Positions 16,730 to 25,215 of a DNA stretch of 64,000 nt are shown in pieces (position 1 is the first letter of the stretch; the number at the start of each line of letters is the position of its first letter). The stretch lies in contig NZ_BSSA01000003.1 in assembly GCF_030268885.1 (NCBI RefSeq), positions 124,001-188,000 of the forward strand, given 5' to 3'. The notes under the pieces are model-generated. The model ran no database searches and had not been told where the DNA came from. It worked only from the letters and a program-made list of their open reading frames with translations. Source of the stretch: Kitasatospora phosalacinea. Lineage in GTDB: Bacteria > Actinomycetota > Actinomycetes > Streptomycetales > Streptomycetaceae. The translations under genes and the position numbers were made by a program.

Positions 16730-17839
16730 CTAGGCCATTGTGCCCGCTCGCCCCGGTGCGGAGGACTGCCACAGACAACCGCAGTCCGGGTGGCTGCGCA
16801 GCCGCAGCCGCCGCACCATGCCGTCGGCGGCGGACAGCTCGCACCAGCCGTCCACGCTCGGCGGCGGCGCCCCGTCCAGGTACAGCTGGACGTGCAGGGC
16901 GGCGAGCCCGGCGACCGCGGCCGCCACCGCGCCGTCGCAGGCCGGGAGGCGGGCCCGGCCGGGGCCCTCGTCGATCAGCTGGGCCAGCAGCCGCGGCCAG
17001 GCCTCGTCCTCGTCGCGCCGGGCCAGGGTGGCGCAGCTGCCGCAGGCGGAGGCGCCCGGGACGACCAACGGGCCGACCACGCCGAGGTGTTCGAGCACCC
17101 CCGTGTACAGGTGCGGGATGCCGGCCCGCATCAGCTCCTGGGCGTCGACGGCGGCCCCGGTGTAGGCGGCGGAGCCGTCCCGCGGGGCGAGCACCACCAG
17201 GGTGGGCGGCGGGGGAGCGGCGGGCGGCCGCCGGTAGCGCTCGCCGACCGGGGCGCCGGTGGCGCGGTGCACCAGCTCGCGGGCGGCGGTGGTGCGCAGC
17301 CGCCCGATGTCGCCCGGCGGGAGGCCGCCGGGCGCGCAGTCCCGGGCGGCGACCCGGCCGCGGTCCAGCACCGCGACCTCGCCGATCCCGCCGGCCGCCA
17401 GCGCGGCCCCGACGGCGGCCCCGACCCGCCCGGCCCCGCGCACCTCGACCCGGGCCCGGGCCCGCCCGTGCAGCACGGCCGCGGCCTCGCCCGGTGCCGG
17501 GTGCACCAGGGAGAGCGAGGCCAGGTCGGGGCCGAGCAGGTCGCGCCGGGCCGGTGGGTACAGCTCCAGCACGTCCCGCAGGGCCTGGGCGTCGTCCAGC
17601 AGTTCGCTGCTGCCGAGCGAGTCGAGCACCGCCTGGCAGTACTCGGCGCTCAGGCCGAGCCGCTGCCCGGCGGCGATCACCGCGGGGCCGTCCCGGCTGC
17701 CGTCGACCAGCTCCAGGAAACCGGCCAGTCTCCGGTCGACGCCCTCGATCAGCCGGGCGTGCCGCCGCACGGTGCCGAACTGCAGGGTCTGCTTCTCCCG
17801 CCAGAGCCGGGACAGGGCGGGCTTGATCACGGGGCGCAT
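16730..17839 (-). CDS. ThiF/E1-like adenylyltransferase-fold protein
   Basis: A 369-residue protein. The first 130 residues form a helical winged domain (TLQFGTVRRHARLIEGVD...). From about residue 145 a Rossmann strand VEVRGAGRVGAAVGAALAAGG with the dinucleotide Gly pattern and the Asp-Arg that follows (VLDRGRV) mark a ThiF/E1 fold. Four Cys near the C-terminus (CGSC, then CGC) fit a zinc site of the kind seen in this family. Catalytic Arg/Lys residues are not obvious, so it may bind rather than adenylate. The ATG at 17837-17839 has a perfect GGAGG site. It is divergent from the YgjP-like gene. Role unknown. Confidence 0.7.
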   Translation of the reverse strand: MRPVIKPALSRLWREKQTLQFGTVRRHARLIEGVDRRLAGFLELVDGSRDGPAVIAAGQRLGLSAEYCQAVLDSLGSSELLDDAQALRDVLELYPPARRDLLGPDLASLSLVHPAPGEAAAVLHGRARARVEVRGAGRVGAAVGAALAAGGIGEVAVLDRGRVAARDCAPGGLPPGDIGRLRTTAARELVHRATGAPVGERYRRPPAAPPPPTLVVLAPRDGSAAYTGAAVDAQELMRAGIPHLYTGVLEHLGVVGPLVVPGASACGSCATLARRDEDEAWPRLLAQLIDEGPGRARLPACDGAVAAAVAGLAALHVQLYLDGAPPPSVDGWCELSAADGMVRRLRLRSHPDCGCLWQSSAPGRAGTMA

Positions 17840-17924
17840 GCGGGTTCCTCCCAGGGTCGGGATCCCGGCGTCGGGATCGCTGGTGACCGCAGCTTGCCCG
17901 CCCGTCCGGACGTGCGGAAATCCG

Positions 17925-17980
17925 TTGTCCACAGCCCCGGTAGGACGATCCGCTCATCACTGTGCACAGCCTGTGGACAA
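17925..17980. other. Inverted pair of DnaA-box-like sequences
   Basis: TTGTCCACAG at 17925-17934 and its exact complement CTGTGGACAA at 17971-17980 face each other in the divergent promoter region. Both contain TTGTCCACA, the preferred streptomycete DnaA box. A third, non-matching palindrome CTGTGCACAG lies between them at about 17959-17968. Confidence 0.45.
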
Positions 17981-18057
17981 CGCGCCCGGGTGGTCCCGGG
18001 TGCCGCGCCGCCCCGGTGCCGGACTTCTGTCACGGGGACGGGGTAACGTCCTGTGCC

Positions 18058-18828
18058 ATGGCAGCCGAACGGGACTCCCACCGGTCGGCGTCGCGTCGGC
18101 GCGCCCGGGCAGCCTCCGGACCGGCGGCCGCGGCGCCGGGTGCGCACGCCAGCACCGGGGCCGACCGCGAGTACACCTCCGACCGCGAGCGCGCGTCCGA
18201 CCCGCGCCGCTCGCTCGATCCGCGCCGCGCGTCCGATCCGCGCCGCGCCCCCGGCCCGGGCCGCGCACCCGACCCGGCCCGCCCGCCCGAGCACCCCGGC
18301 ATCGACCGCAGCAAGGTCGAGGTCCGCCGCAGCGCCCGCCGCAGCCGCACCGTCTCCGCCTACCGCGAGGGCGACCGCACCGTGGTGCTGATCCCGGCCC
18401 GGATGTCGCACGCCGAGGAGCAGCGCTGGGTGGCGCAGATGCTCGACAAGCTGGCCGCGCAGGAGAGCCGCCGGATGCTCGGCGACGAGGCCCTGCAGTC
18501 CCGGGCCCGCGAGCTCTCCCGGCTCTACCTGGACGGCCGGGCCGTCCCCGAGCAGGTCCGCTGGGTCACCAACCAGAACTCCCGCTGGGGCTCCTGCACC
18601 CCCAGCGAGCGCACCATCCGGCTCTCCCACCGGCTCCAGGGCATGCCCGAGTACGTGGTCGACTACGTGCTGCTGCACGAGCTGGCGCACCTGCTGGTCC
18701 CCGACCACGGCCCCCGGTTCTGGGCCCTGCTGGACGCCTACCCGCGCACCGAGCGGGCCCGCGGCTACCTGGAGGGTGTCGCCTCCGCGGCCCGGCTGCC
18801 GCACCTCCCGCCCGCCCGCACCACCTGA
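18058..18828 (+). CDS. YgjP-like (DUF45/SprT-type) zinc metallopeptidase
   Basis: A 256-residue protein with a conserved C-terminal metallopeptidase domain (about 85-256). It holds the zinc motif HELAH in VLLHELAHLLVPDHG, and the family block NQNSRWGSCTPSERTIRLSHRL cut here to its core WGSC. The first 80 residues are disordered and carry four copies of an S-DPRR-like repeat (DPRRSL, DPRRAS, DPRRAP), an unusual Arg-rich extension. The ATG at 18058 lacks a strong ribosome site. Related YgjP proteins exist in restriction-associated and stand-alone forms; the substrate is not known. Confidence 0.8.
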   Translation: MAAERDSHRSASRRRARAASGPAAAAPGAHASTGADREYTSDRERASDPRRSLDPRRASDPRRAPGPGRAPDPARPPEHPGIDRSKVEVRRSARRSRTVSAYREGDRTVVLIPARMSHAEEQRWVAQMLDKLAAQESRRMLGDEALQSRARELSRLYLDGRAVPEQVRWVTNQNSRWGSCTPSERTIRLSHRLQGMPEYVVDYVLLHELAHLLVPDHGPRFWALLDAYPRTERARGYLEGVASAARLPHLPPARTT

Positions 18829-18918
18829 GCCCGAGCCCGCGCCCCCGGACGACGGGTGGCGGGTGACGGCGCGGCCCCGGCCGCTTCGAGCGGTGACCGG
18901 GGCCGGTGGCGGAGCGGA

Positions 18919-19488
18919 TCAGAGCAGCGTGCGGGCCCGCGCCACCAGGTCGCGCACCGAGCGGTCGGTGTCGGCCGGCAGCGCGTCCCAGCCGAACCAG
19001 CGCAGGTCCAGCGACTCCTCGCTGATCAGCTCGCGCGCCCCGGCCGGGGCCAGGGCCACGTACTGCACGTCCAGGTGGGTGTTCTCCGGCCGGTCCTTCC
19101 CGGCGCAGCGGACCTGGTGCCGGTCCAGCTTCACGGGCGCGGTGCGGCCGTCGGTGGCGAGCAGGGAGAGGTCCGCGATGCCGGACTCCTCGACGGCCTC
19201 GCGCAGCGCGGCCGCGGCCAGCGTGGCGTCGCCGGGCTCGCAGTGGCCGCCCATCTGCAGCCACCGCCCGACCTTCGGGTGCAGGGTGAGCAGCACCCGC
19301 CCGCCCTCGGGGTCGACCACCAGGGCGCTGGCGGTGACGTGCCCGGGCAGGCAGGCCCGCCACATGCCGTCGGGGCGGTCGGCCAGGTGGGCCAGGTAGT
19401 CGCGGCGCAGCCCGTCCTGGTCGGCTCCGTCGGGCGTCCAGTCGGTCAGGGCGCGGACGGCGTCCTCGTGCAGGGCGGTCGCGGTCAC
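18919..19488 (-). CDS. Nudix hydrolase
   Basis: A 189-residue Nudix protein with the box GGHCEPGDATLAAAALREAVEESGI, whose RE-x2-EE-xG core is intact. A GTG at 19486-19488 overlaps the stop of the upstream DUF2342 gene (GTGA), so the two form an operon. It has no zinc ribbon and lacks the SQPWPF motif, which separates it from the NudC protein in this window. Substrate unknown; the family cleaves nucleoside diphosphates linked to other groups. Confidence 0.85.
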   Translation of the reverse strand: MTATALHEDAVRALTDWTPDGADQDGLRRDYLAHLADRPDGMWRACLPGHVTASALVVDPEGGRVLLTLHPKVGRWLQMGGHCEPGDATLAAAALREAVEESGIADLSLLATDGRTAPVKLDRHQVRCAGKDRPENTHLDVQYVALAPAGARELISEESLDLRWFGWDALPADTDRSVRDLVARARTLL

Positions 19489-21074
19489 TTGGCGGTGCCC
19501 TCCGGCCCCTGCTCGCCGCCCTCGCCGTCCTCGGCACCCCCGCCGTCCTCGGCAGCCTCGCCCGGAGCGGTCTTCGGGGCGTCGTCCGACGAGGCGCCCT
19601 CGGCGTCCTTCGTCAGGTCCGCCTTGCCGCCGCCGGTCGCACCGCCGGTCGCGCCCCCGCCCGCCGCCTCGCCGAGCAGCCTGTCGAGCGCGTCGAAGTC
19701 GAACCCGCCCTCGGTCACCGGCGCGGTGTCGCGGTGCACGAAGCCGTCCGGGTCGTCCAGGTCGGCGGCGGTGGGCAGCATGTCGGGGTGGCTCCACAGC
19801 GCGTCCCGGCCCTCGACGCCGCGGGCGTCGGCGAGCGAGGCCCACAGGCGGGAGGCGTCGCGCAGGCGGCGGGGGCGCAGTTCGAGGCCGACCAGGGTGG
19901 CGAAGGTCTGCTCGGCGGGGCCGCCGGAGGCGCGGCGGCGGCGGAGCGTCTCGCGCAGGGCGGCGGCGTGCGGCAGGTGCGGGGCGGCGGCGGTGTGCAC
20001 CACGGCGTCGACCCAGCCCTCGACCAGGGCGAGCGCGGTCTCCAGCCGGGCCAGCGCGGCCTTCTGCTCGGGGGTGTCCTCGGGCTGGAGCAGGCCGCCG
20101 GCCAGCGCCTCCTGGAGGGCCTCCGGGTTGGCCGGGTCGATCTGGCCGACGAGCTCCTCCATCCGCGAGGTGTCGACCTTGATGCCGCGGGCGTACGCCT
20201 CGACGGCGCCGAACAGGTGCGCCCGCAGCCACGGCACGTGGGCGAACAGGCGCTGGTGGGCGGCCTCGCGCAGGGCGAGGTAGAGCCGGACCTCCTCGGC
20301 GGGCACGTTCAGGCCCTCGCCGAACTCGGCGACGTTCTGCGGCAGCAGTGCGGCCTTCCCGGCGGGGGCCAGCGGCAGGCCGACGTCGGTGGAGCCGAGC
20401 ACCTCGGCGGCGAGCGCGCCGAGCGCCTGCCCGATCTGGGTGCCGAACATGGCGCCGCCCATCGAGCGCATCATGCCCATCAGCGGCCCGGCCATGGCCT
20501 GCATCTCCTCGGGCAGCACGCCGCCCATGGCGTTGCCGACCCGCTCGGCGACCGGGTCGACCAGGTCCTTCCAGACCGGGAGGGTGGCCTCGATCCACTC
20601 GGCGCGGCTCCAGGCGACCGCGGCGGAGGAGGTGGAGGGGAACTCGGTGGCGGAGTCCAGCCAGAGGTCGGCGAGCCGGACGGCCTCGGTGACGGCGGTG
20701 CGCTCGGCCGCGCCGACCGAGCGGTCCTTGCTCCTCCCCTCGGGCTGCTCGGCGACGACGGTCTGCCGGGCGATGTTCTTGGCGAGCTCCCAGTTCACCG
20801 GGCCGCCCTCGAAGGAGAGCATCTGCCCGAGCTGCTGGAACGCGGCGCCGAGGTCGTTGGGGTTGAAGCCGCCCATCATCGCGGCGAACGGGTTGTCCCC
20901 GCCCTGGCCGCCGGGGCCGCCCGCGCCGAAGAGCGCCCCGAAGGGGTTCCCGGTGCCGAAGCCGAAGGGCTGCTGCGGGGTCGAGTCGCCCTGCTCGCCG
21001 TCCTTCTTGCCCTTGTTCTTGCCGTCCTCGGGCTCCTCGGGGGGAACGCCGAATCCGAAGGGGAGGTCGCTCAC
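19485..21074 (-). CDS. DUF2342 (zincin-like, putative hydrolase) protein
   Basis: A 529-residue protein of the actinobacterial DUF2342 family, recognised from the NWELAKNIARQ block, the MMGMMRSMGG region, and its place beside the ABC1, YlbL and UPF0182 genes, matching Rv3195 in M. tuberculosis. The N-terminus is Gly/Phe/Pro-rich with two PFGFG copies; the C-terminal 60 residues are acidic and Gly-rich, likely disordered. Databases call the family zincin-like, but I cannot find an HExxH motif here; the segment EGWVDAVVHTAA may stand in its place. Function unproven. It starts at a GTG with a GAGGA ribosome site. Confidence 0.75.
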   Translation of the reverse strand: MSDLPFGFGVPPEEPEDGKNKGKKDGEQGDSTPQQPFGFGTGNPFGALFGAGGPGGQGGDNPFAAMMGGFNPNDLGAAFQQLGQMLSFEGGPVNWELAKNIARQTVVAEQPEGRSKDRSVGAAERTAVTEAVRLADLWLDSATEFPSTSSAAVAWSRAEWIEATLPVWKDLVDPVAERVGNAMGGVLPEEMQAMAGPLMGMMRSMGGAMFGTQIGQALGALAAEVLGSTDVGLPLAPAGKAALLPQNVAEFGEGLNVPAEEVRLYLALREAAHQRLFAHVPWLRAHLFGAVEAYARGIKVDTSRMEELVGQIDPANPEALQEALAGGLLQPEDTPEQKAALARLETALALVEGWVDAVVHTAAAPHLPHAAALRETLRRRRASGGPAEQTFATLVGLELRPRRLRDASRLWASLADARGVEGRDALWSHPDMLPTAADLDDPDGFVHRDTAPVTEGGFDFDALDRLLGEAAGGGATGGATGGGKADLTKDAEGASSDDAPKTAPGEAAEDGGGAEDGEGGEQGPEGTAK

Positions 21075-21265
21075 GGGGGTCCTCGATCTGATCGGCCGTC
21101 ACGCGGGTGGTGTGGCGGGAAAGTCTGCCGCCCGGGGGCTCCGAGCGGTTTCAATGGTCTCGCGGCGACCGCGCCGGGTGCACCGCCGGGGCCGAGCCTC
21201 GGGCAGGATGGTCGAGTGCGTGACACTCGTACGTCCGCACTTAAGCTAACCGTGGAGGATGGCCG

Positions 21266-22414
21266 GTGAGTTCCCCGCCTTCGGACGTTCGCTCTGGGCT
21301 GACCGAGGGCGAGGGCGTGCCGACCGACGCCGGATCGCCGACTCCAGCCTACGGCGGCAGGCCGCTGACCGTGGCCGTCACCGGGGCGGCGGGCGTGCTC
21401 GGCGAGCGCGTCGCGCAGCGCCTGGTGGACTCCCCGCACGTGCGCCGGGTGCTGGCGGTGGACGAGCGGCGCGGCGAGGTGCCCGGCGTGCAGTGGCGGG
21501 TGCTGGACGTGCGCGACCCGGCGGTGGCCGAGCGGCTGGCCGGGGTGGACGTGGTGGTGCACCTGGCGATGGACCTCGGCATGGAGTCCGACCCGCGCAC
21601 CCGCAGCGCGTACAACGTGCGCGGCGCGCAGACCGTGGTGACCGCCGCCGCGGCCGCCGGGGTGCACCGGGTGGTGCTGTGCACCTCCGCGATGGTCTAC
21701 GGGGCGCTGCCCGACAACGAGGTCCCGCTGGCCGAGGACTCCGAGCTGCGGGCCACCGAGGAGGCCTCGCTGGTCGGCGACCTGCTGGAGATCGAGCGCC
21801 TCGCCCGGCGCGCCCCGCGCGCCCACCCCGGGCTGCAGATCACCGTGCTGCGCCCGGCGGTGGTGGTCGGCCCCGGCATCGACACCGTGCTGACCCGGCA
21901 CTTCGAGGCCCCGCGGCTGCTGGTGGTGGCGGGCTCCCGGCCGTGCTGGCAGTTCTGCCACCTGGACGACCTGGCGGCGGCGCTGGAGTACGCGGCGCTC
22001 GGGCTGGTGGAGGGCGAGGTGACGGTCGGCTGCGACGGCTGGCTGGAGCAGGAGGACGTGGAGGAGCTGTCCGGGATCCGCCGGATGGAGCTGCCCGCCT
22101 CGCTGGCCCTGGGCACCGCGGCCCGGCTGCACCGGCTGGGCCTGACCCCGGCCCCGGCCGGGGACCTGGCGTACACCATGTACCCGTGGGTGGTGTCCGG
22201 CAGCCGCCTGCACGAGGCGGGCTGGCGGCCGCGGTACACCAACGAGGAGGTGCTGGCCGAGCTGCTGGCCCAGGTGTCGGGCAAGCACGCGGTGGCCGGG
22301 CGCCGGCTGGGCGGCAAGGAGGCCGCGACCAGCCTGGGCGCGGCGGGGGCGACGGTCGCGCTGATCGGCACCGCCGCGCTGGTGCGCCGGGCCCGCAGGC
22401 ACCGCCGGATCTGA
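21266..22414 (+). CDS. NAD-dependent epimerase/dehydratase (SDR) family protein
   Basis: A 382-residue extended SDR protein. The dinucleotide motif TGAAGVLGERV is at about residues 39-49, followed by DVRD and VVHLA, and by the CTSAMVYGA strand. The Tyr of the active site is present, but the usual Lys four residues later is missing (YGALPD), as in atypical or regulatory SDRs. The last 20 residues are hydrophobic then basic, possibly a membrane anchor. It starts at a GTG with GGAGG. It is divergent from the DUF2342 operon. Substrate unknown; NAD(P) binding looks intact, catalysis uncertain. Confidence 0.75.
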   Translation: MSSPPSDVRSGLTEGEGVPTDAGSPTPAYGGRPLTVAVTGAAGVLGERVAQRLVDSPHVRRVLAVDERRGEVPGVQWRVLDVRDPAVAERLAGVDVVVHLAMDLGMESDPRTRSAYNVRGAQTVVTAAAAAGVHRVVLCTSAMVYGALPDNEVPLAEDSELRATEEASLVGDLLEIERLARRAPRAHPGLQITVLRPAVVVGPGIDTVLTRHFEAPRLLVVAGSRPCWQFCHLDDLAAALEYAALGLVEGEVTVGCDGWLEQEDVEELSGIRRMELPASLALGTAARLHRLGLTPAPAGDLAYTMYPWVVSGSRLHEAGWRPRYTNEEVLAELLAQVSGKHAVAGRRLGGKEAATSLGAAGATVALIGTAALVRRARRHRRI

Positions 22415-22422
22415 TCACCGTC

Positions 22423-22460
22423 TTTTCGCATCACGGAATTACCGCATCGTGATACGAAAA
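22423..22460. repeat. AT-rich inverted repeat before moaE
   Basis: TTTTCGCATCACG (22423-22435) pairs with CGTGATACGAAAA (22448-22460), 12 of 13 positions, around a 12-base centre. It is strikingly AT-rich for this genome. It lies 9 bases after the SDR stop and 41 bases before the moaE start, so it could be an operator or a two-way terminator. Confidence 0.55.
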
Positions 22461-22501
22461 TCCTTGCGGCCGGTCGACGGAGATGCGGAATGATGGTGGG
22501 C

Positions 22502-22942
22502 ATGTCCGAGAACCACGACCCGATCCGCCTGCTCGCCGTCCGCGAGACCCCGCTCTCGCTGGACGAGGTCCACGCCGCGGTCGGCGACGACGCGGCCGGC
22601 GGCACCACCCTGTTCGTCGGCACGGTCCGCGACCACGACGGCGGCAAGCCGGTCGCCGCGCTGGAGTACAGCGCCCACCCGACCGCCCTGCGCGAGCTGC
22701 GCCGGATCGCCGAGAAGGTCTGCGCGGACTTCCCGGTCCGGGCGCTGGCCGCGGTGCACCGCACCGGCCGGCTGGAGATCGGGGACGTCGCGGTGATCGT
22801 CGCGGTGTCCTGCCCGCACCGCGGCGAGGCGTTCGCGGCCTCCCGGCGGCTGATCGACGACCTCAAGCACGAGGTGCCGATCTGGAAGCACCAGGTCTTC
22901 ACCGACGGCGAGGAGGAGTGGGTCGGCGCGGGCTCCTGCTGA
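22502..22942 (+). CDS. moaE: Molybdopterin synthase catalytic subunit MoaE
   Basis: A 146-residue MoaE. The recognisable blocks are FVGTVRDHD, LEYSAHPTA, VHRTGRLEIGDVAVIVAVSCPHRGEAFAA (shortened here to its ends) and the catalytic LIDDLKHEVPIWKHQ with two Lys. MoaE works with MoaD to put dithiolene sulfurs into cyclic pyranopterin monophosphate. No moaD, moaA or moaC is adjacent, so the partner is encoded elsewhere. The ATG at 22502 was preferred to one four codons earlier because of spacing to the upstream purines. Confidence 0.9.
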   Translation: MSENHDPIRLLAVRETPLSLDEVHAAVGDDAAGGTTLFVGTVRDHDGGKPVAALEYSAHPTALRELRRIAEKVCADFPVRALAAVHRTGRLEIGDVAVIVAVSCPHRGEAFAASRRLIDDLKHEVPIWKHQVFTDGEEEWVGAGSC

Positions 22943-23102
22943 GGCCCCCGTGTCCGTGCGGGGCGCCGCTCGTTCCCCGTTCGGCGGTACCTCCTCACGG
23001 TGAAGACCGGGCCCGTCCCGTAACCCGGATGCCGGGCGCGCCGTTCCCTCTGCAGGCGGTTAATCTGCTGATACGCATGACGAGCCTGTGGGGAGTTCGA
23101 AG

Positions 23103-23270
23103 ATGGCTGCGCTCGCCTGGTTGATCATTCCTGTGGTGGCCGGGGTCCTGGCCGCGGTCTGGGCCACCTGGGCCGCCCGCCCGCCCCGTGCCATGACCGA
23201 CCCGTCCTCGCTCGCCGAGCACGAGCGCTTCCGCGCCGCGATGGAGCGCAGTACCGGCGTCCGCGACTGA
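23103..23270 (+). CDS. Small single-pass membrane protein
   Basis: A 55-residue protein. Residues 2-27 form one hydrophobic helix (LAWLIIPVVAGVLAAVWATWAA), then a short soluble tail with ERFRAAMER. Small proteins with this shape, next to the YlbL-type gene, recur in streptomycetes, but no function is known. It starts with ATG; upstream bases are weakly purine-rich. It is likely co-oriented with, but separately started from, the protease gene 114 bases downstream. Confidence 0.6.
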   Translation: MAALAWLIIPVVAGVLAAVWATWAARPPRAMTDPSSLAEHERFRAAMERSTGVRD

Positions 23271-23384
23271 CCGCGGGGGAGCGGGACGGGCCCGTCGCGG
23301 CCCCGTCCCGCCCCCGCCCCGATCGGCGGTGCGGGGCGCGGTCCGGCGCTACACCCCGTCCCGCACTTCCCGTACTGTCGTGGC

Positions 23385-24470
23385 ATGCCACGCCGATCGG
23401 CGACGATGCTCGCCGCCACCCTGCTGCTGATAGGTCTGCTCTGCGCCTCGGTCCTGTTCAAGGTGCCGTTCACCGAGATGAGCCCCGGGCCGACGTACAA
23501 CACCCTCGGCGTGCAGGACAAGACGGGCACCCCGGTGATCACCATCACCGGGCACGAGACCTACCCGACCAGCGGGCACCTGAACATGACCACCGTCCAG
23601 GTCACCGGGGCGAACTACCAGCCCAGCCTGGTCTCGGCGATCGTCGGCTGGGTCCGGGACGACGTCCTGGTCGTCCCGCACGACAACGTCTACCCGCAGG
23701 GCCAGACCGACCAGGAGGCCCAGCAGGAGAACGCGGAGCAGTTCGCCTCCTCCGAGGACAGCGCCAAGACCGCGGCCCTCAAGCAGCTGAACATCCCGGT
23801 CGGCACCGAGGTCATCGTCTCCGCGGTGAGCGCGGGCGGGCCCGCCGAGGGCAAGCTGCACGCCGGCGACCAGATCGTCGCGGTGGACGGGGTCGCCATC
23901 ACCGACCGGGCGCAGGTCGCCGAGCAGGTGACCAGGCACAAGCCCGGCGAGAGCGTGGTCTTCACCGTCGTCCCGCACGCCAAGGCCAGCGCGACGCCGG
24001 ACCCGGCGGACGAGGTGCAGGTGCCGGTGGTCACCGCGAAGTCGGACGACGAGGGCCCCGAGCGGGCGGTCGTCGGGATCACGCCCAGCGTCGACCACGT
24101 CTACCCGTTCAAGATCGACATCGGTCTGCAGGACGTCGGCGGCCCCAGCGCCGGGCTGATGTTCGCGCTCGGCATCGTCGACAAGCTGACCCCCACCGAC
24201 CTCACCGGCGGCAAGTTCGTGGCAGGCACCGGCACCATCGACGACGACGGCGCGGTCGGCCCGATCGGCGGCATCCAGATGAAGCTGATCGCCGCCCGCG
24301 ACAAGGGCGCCGAGTACTTCTTCACCCCCGCGGACAACTGCGCCGAGGCGACCAAGGGCACCCCCTCCGGCCTCACCCTGGTCAAGGTCGAGAACCTGGA
24401 CGGCGCGGTGAAGGCGCTCGACAGCATCCGCAGCGGCGACAGGGCGGCCCTGCCCAGCTGCGGCAAGTAG
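23385..24470 (+). CDS. YlbL-type PDZ domain/Lon-like serine protease
   Basis: A 361-residue membrane-anchored protease. An N-terminal helix (residues 8-25) is followed by an extracytoplasmic region, a PDZ domain (about 140-210, with GGPAEGKLHAGDQIVAVDG) and a C-terminal Lon (S16) domain. The Ser-Lys dyad of S16 peptidases is visible as GGPSAGLMF (Ser) and GGIQMKLIAA (Lys). Homologues are YlbL of Bacillus and Rv3194c of M. tuberculosis. It probably degrades envelope or stress-related proteins. TACTGT 12 bases before the region of the ATG may be its -10. Confidence 0.88.
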   Translation: MPRRSATMLAATLLLIGLLCASVLFKVPFTEMSPGPTYNTLGVQDKTGTPVITITGHETYPTSGHLNMTTVQVTGANYQPSLVSAIVGWVRDDVLVVPHDNVYPQGQTDQEAQQENAEQFASSEDSAKTAALKQLNIPVGTEVIVSAVSAGGPAEGKLHAGDQIVAVDGVAITDRAQVAEQVTRHKPGESVVFTVVPHAKASATPDPADEVQVPVVTAKSDDEGPERAVVGITPSVDHVYPFKIDIGLQDVGGPSAGLMFALGIVDKLTPTDLTGGKFVAGTGTIDDDGAVGPIGGIQMKLIAARDKGAEYFFTPADNCAEATKGTPSGLTLVKVENLDGAVKALDSIRSGDRAALPSCGK

Positions 24471-24504
24471 CGGCAGCGCAGCGGCGGCGGGTGTGGCGGG
24501 ACGC

Positions 24505-25065
24505 TCAGGAGAAGGTCGCCAGCAGGGCGTCGGTCAGGTTGGGGACGAGCTCCGGGCCGGTGAGCACCTCGCGGGCGACGTCCTTCTCGCGCAGCCGCAG
24601 GGCGACCTCCTTGGAGCCGTCGCGCAGCACGGCCGCGGTGATCCGGACCTCCTGGCGCTGCGGGTGGGAGGCCACCCACTCGTTGATCTCCTTCTCGGTG
24701 GCGTTCTTCGGCCGGGAGGCCTCCGCACCGGGCGGGAGCATCAGCCGCTCGACCACCAGGGCGCAGCCGACCACGCCGTCGGGCCAGGCGATGGTGCCGA
24801 GGAAGCGGTCGAGCTCGGTGCCCGGGGGGATCTCCTCCTGCTCGACCGGGGTCAGGCCGGTCGGGTTGTCGTCCAGGCCGAGCTGCGAGGCGAGCCGCGG
24901 GTTGGCCCTGCGCATCTGCGCGTTGTCGACCAGGGCGAACAGGCGGGCGGGGAGGTCCCAGCCGAGGGTCGCGACGTGCTCGTCGATCTCCAGGGCGGCC
25001 CGGGTCAGGGGGGTGGCCGCGGGGAGGCCGGAGGCGGCGGCGGTCAGGTCAGGGGAGTCGGACAT
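24505..25065 (-). CDS. PPA1309 family protein
   Basis: A 186-residue protein with no transmembrane segment. The sequence, including AALEIDEHVATLGWDLPARLF and the C-terminal TGPELVPNLTDALL, matches the actinobacterial PPA1309 family as I remember it; the family has no assigned function. It is converging with the protease gene, 34 bases apart, and divergent from the UPF0182 gene. Placement between these two is part of the conserved actinobacterial block, which argues for a real, selected gene. Confidence 0.75.
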   Translation of the reverse strand: MSDSPDLTAAASGLPAATPLTRAALEIDEHVATLGWDLPARLFALVDNAQMRRANPRLASQLGLDDNPTGLTPVEQEEIPPGTELDRFLGTIAWPDGVVGCALVVERLMLPPGAEASRPKNATEKEINEWVASHPQRQEVRITAAVLRDGSKEVALRLREKDVAREVLTGPELVPNLTDALLATFS

Positions 25066-25215
25066 GGGCCAATCCTCACATGCCCGAGGGGCCGCCCTCC
25101 AACTCCGACGCAGCGTCCGGGAACTCAGGTAAAGACTGATTAAGTTGCATGGGAGACCGCTGTCCGCCATGGTGCGGCGGCACGCAACTCCGACGACGAC
25201 AGCTGAGGTGGCGCC

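Noticed and set aside
19485..21074. Active zinc protease for the DUF2342 protein
   Set aside because: No HExxH motif is present in the translated sequence, so catalysis cannot be claimed.
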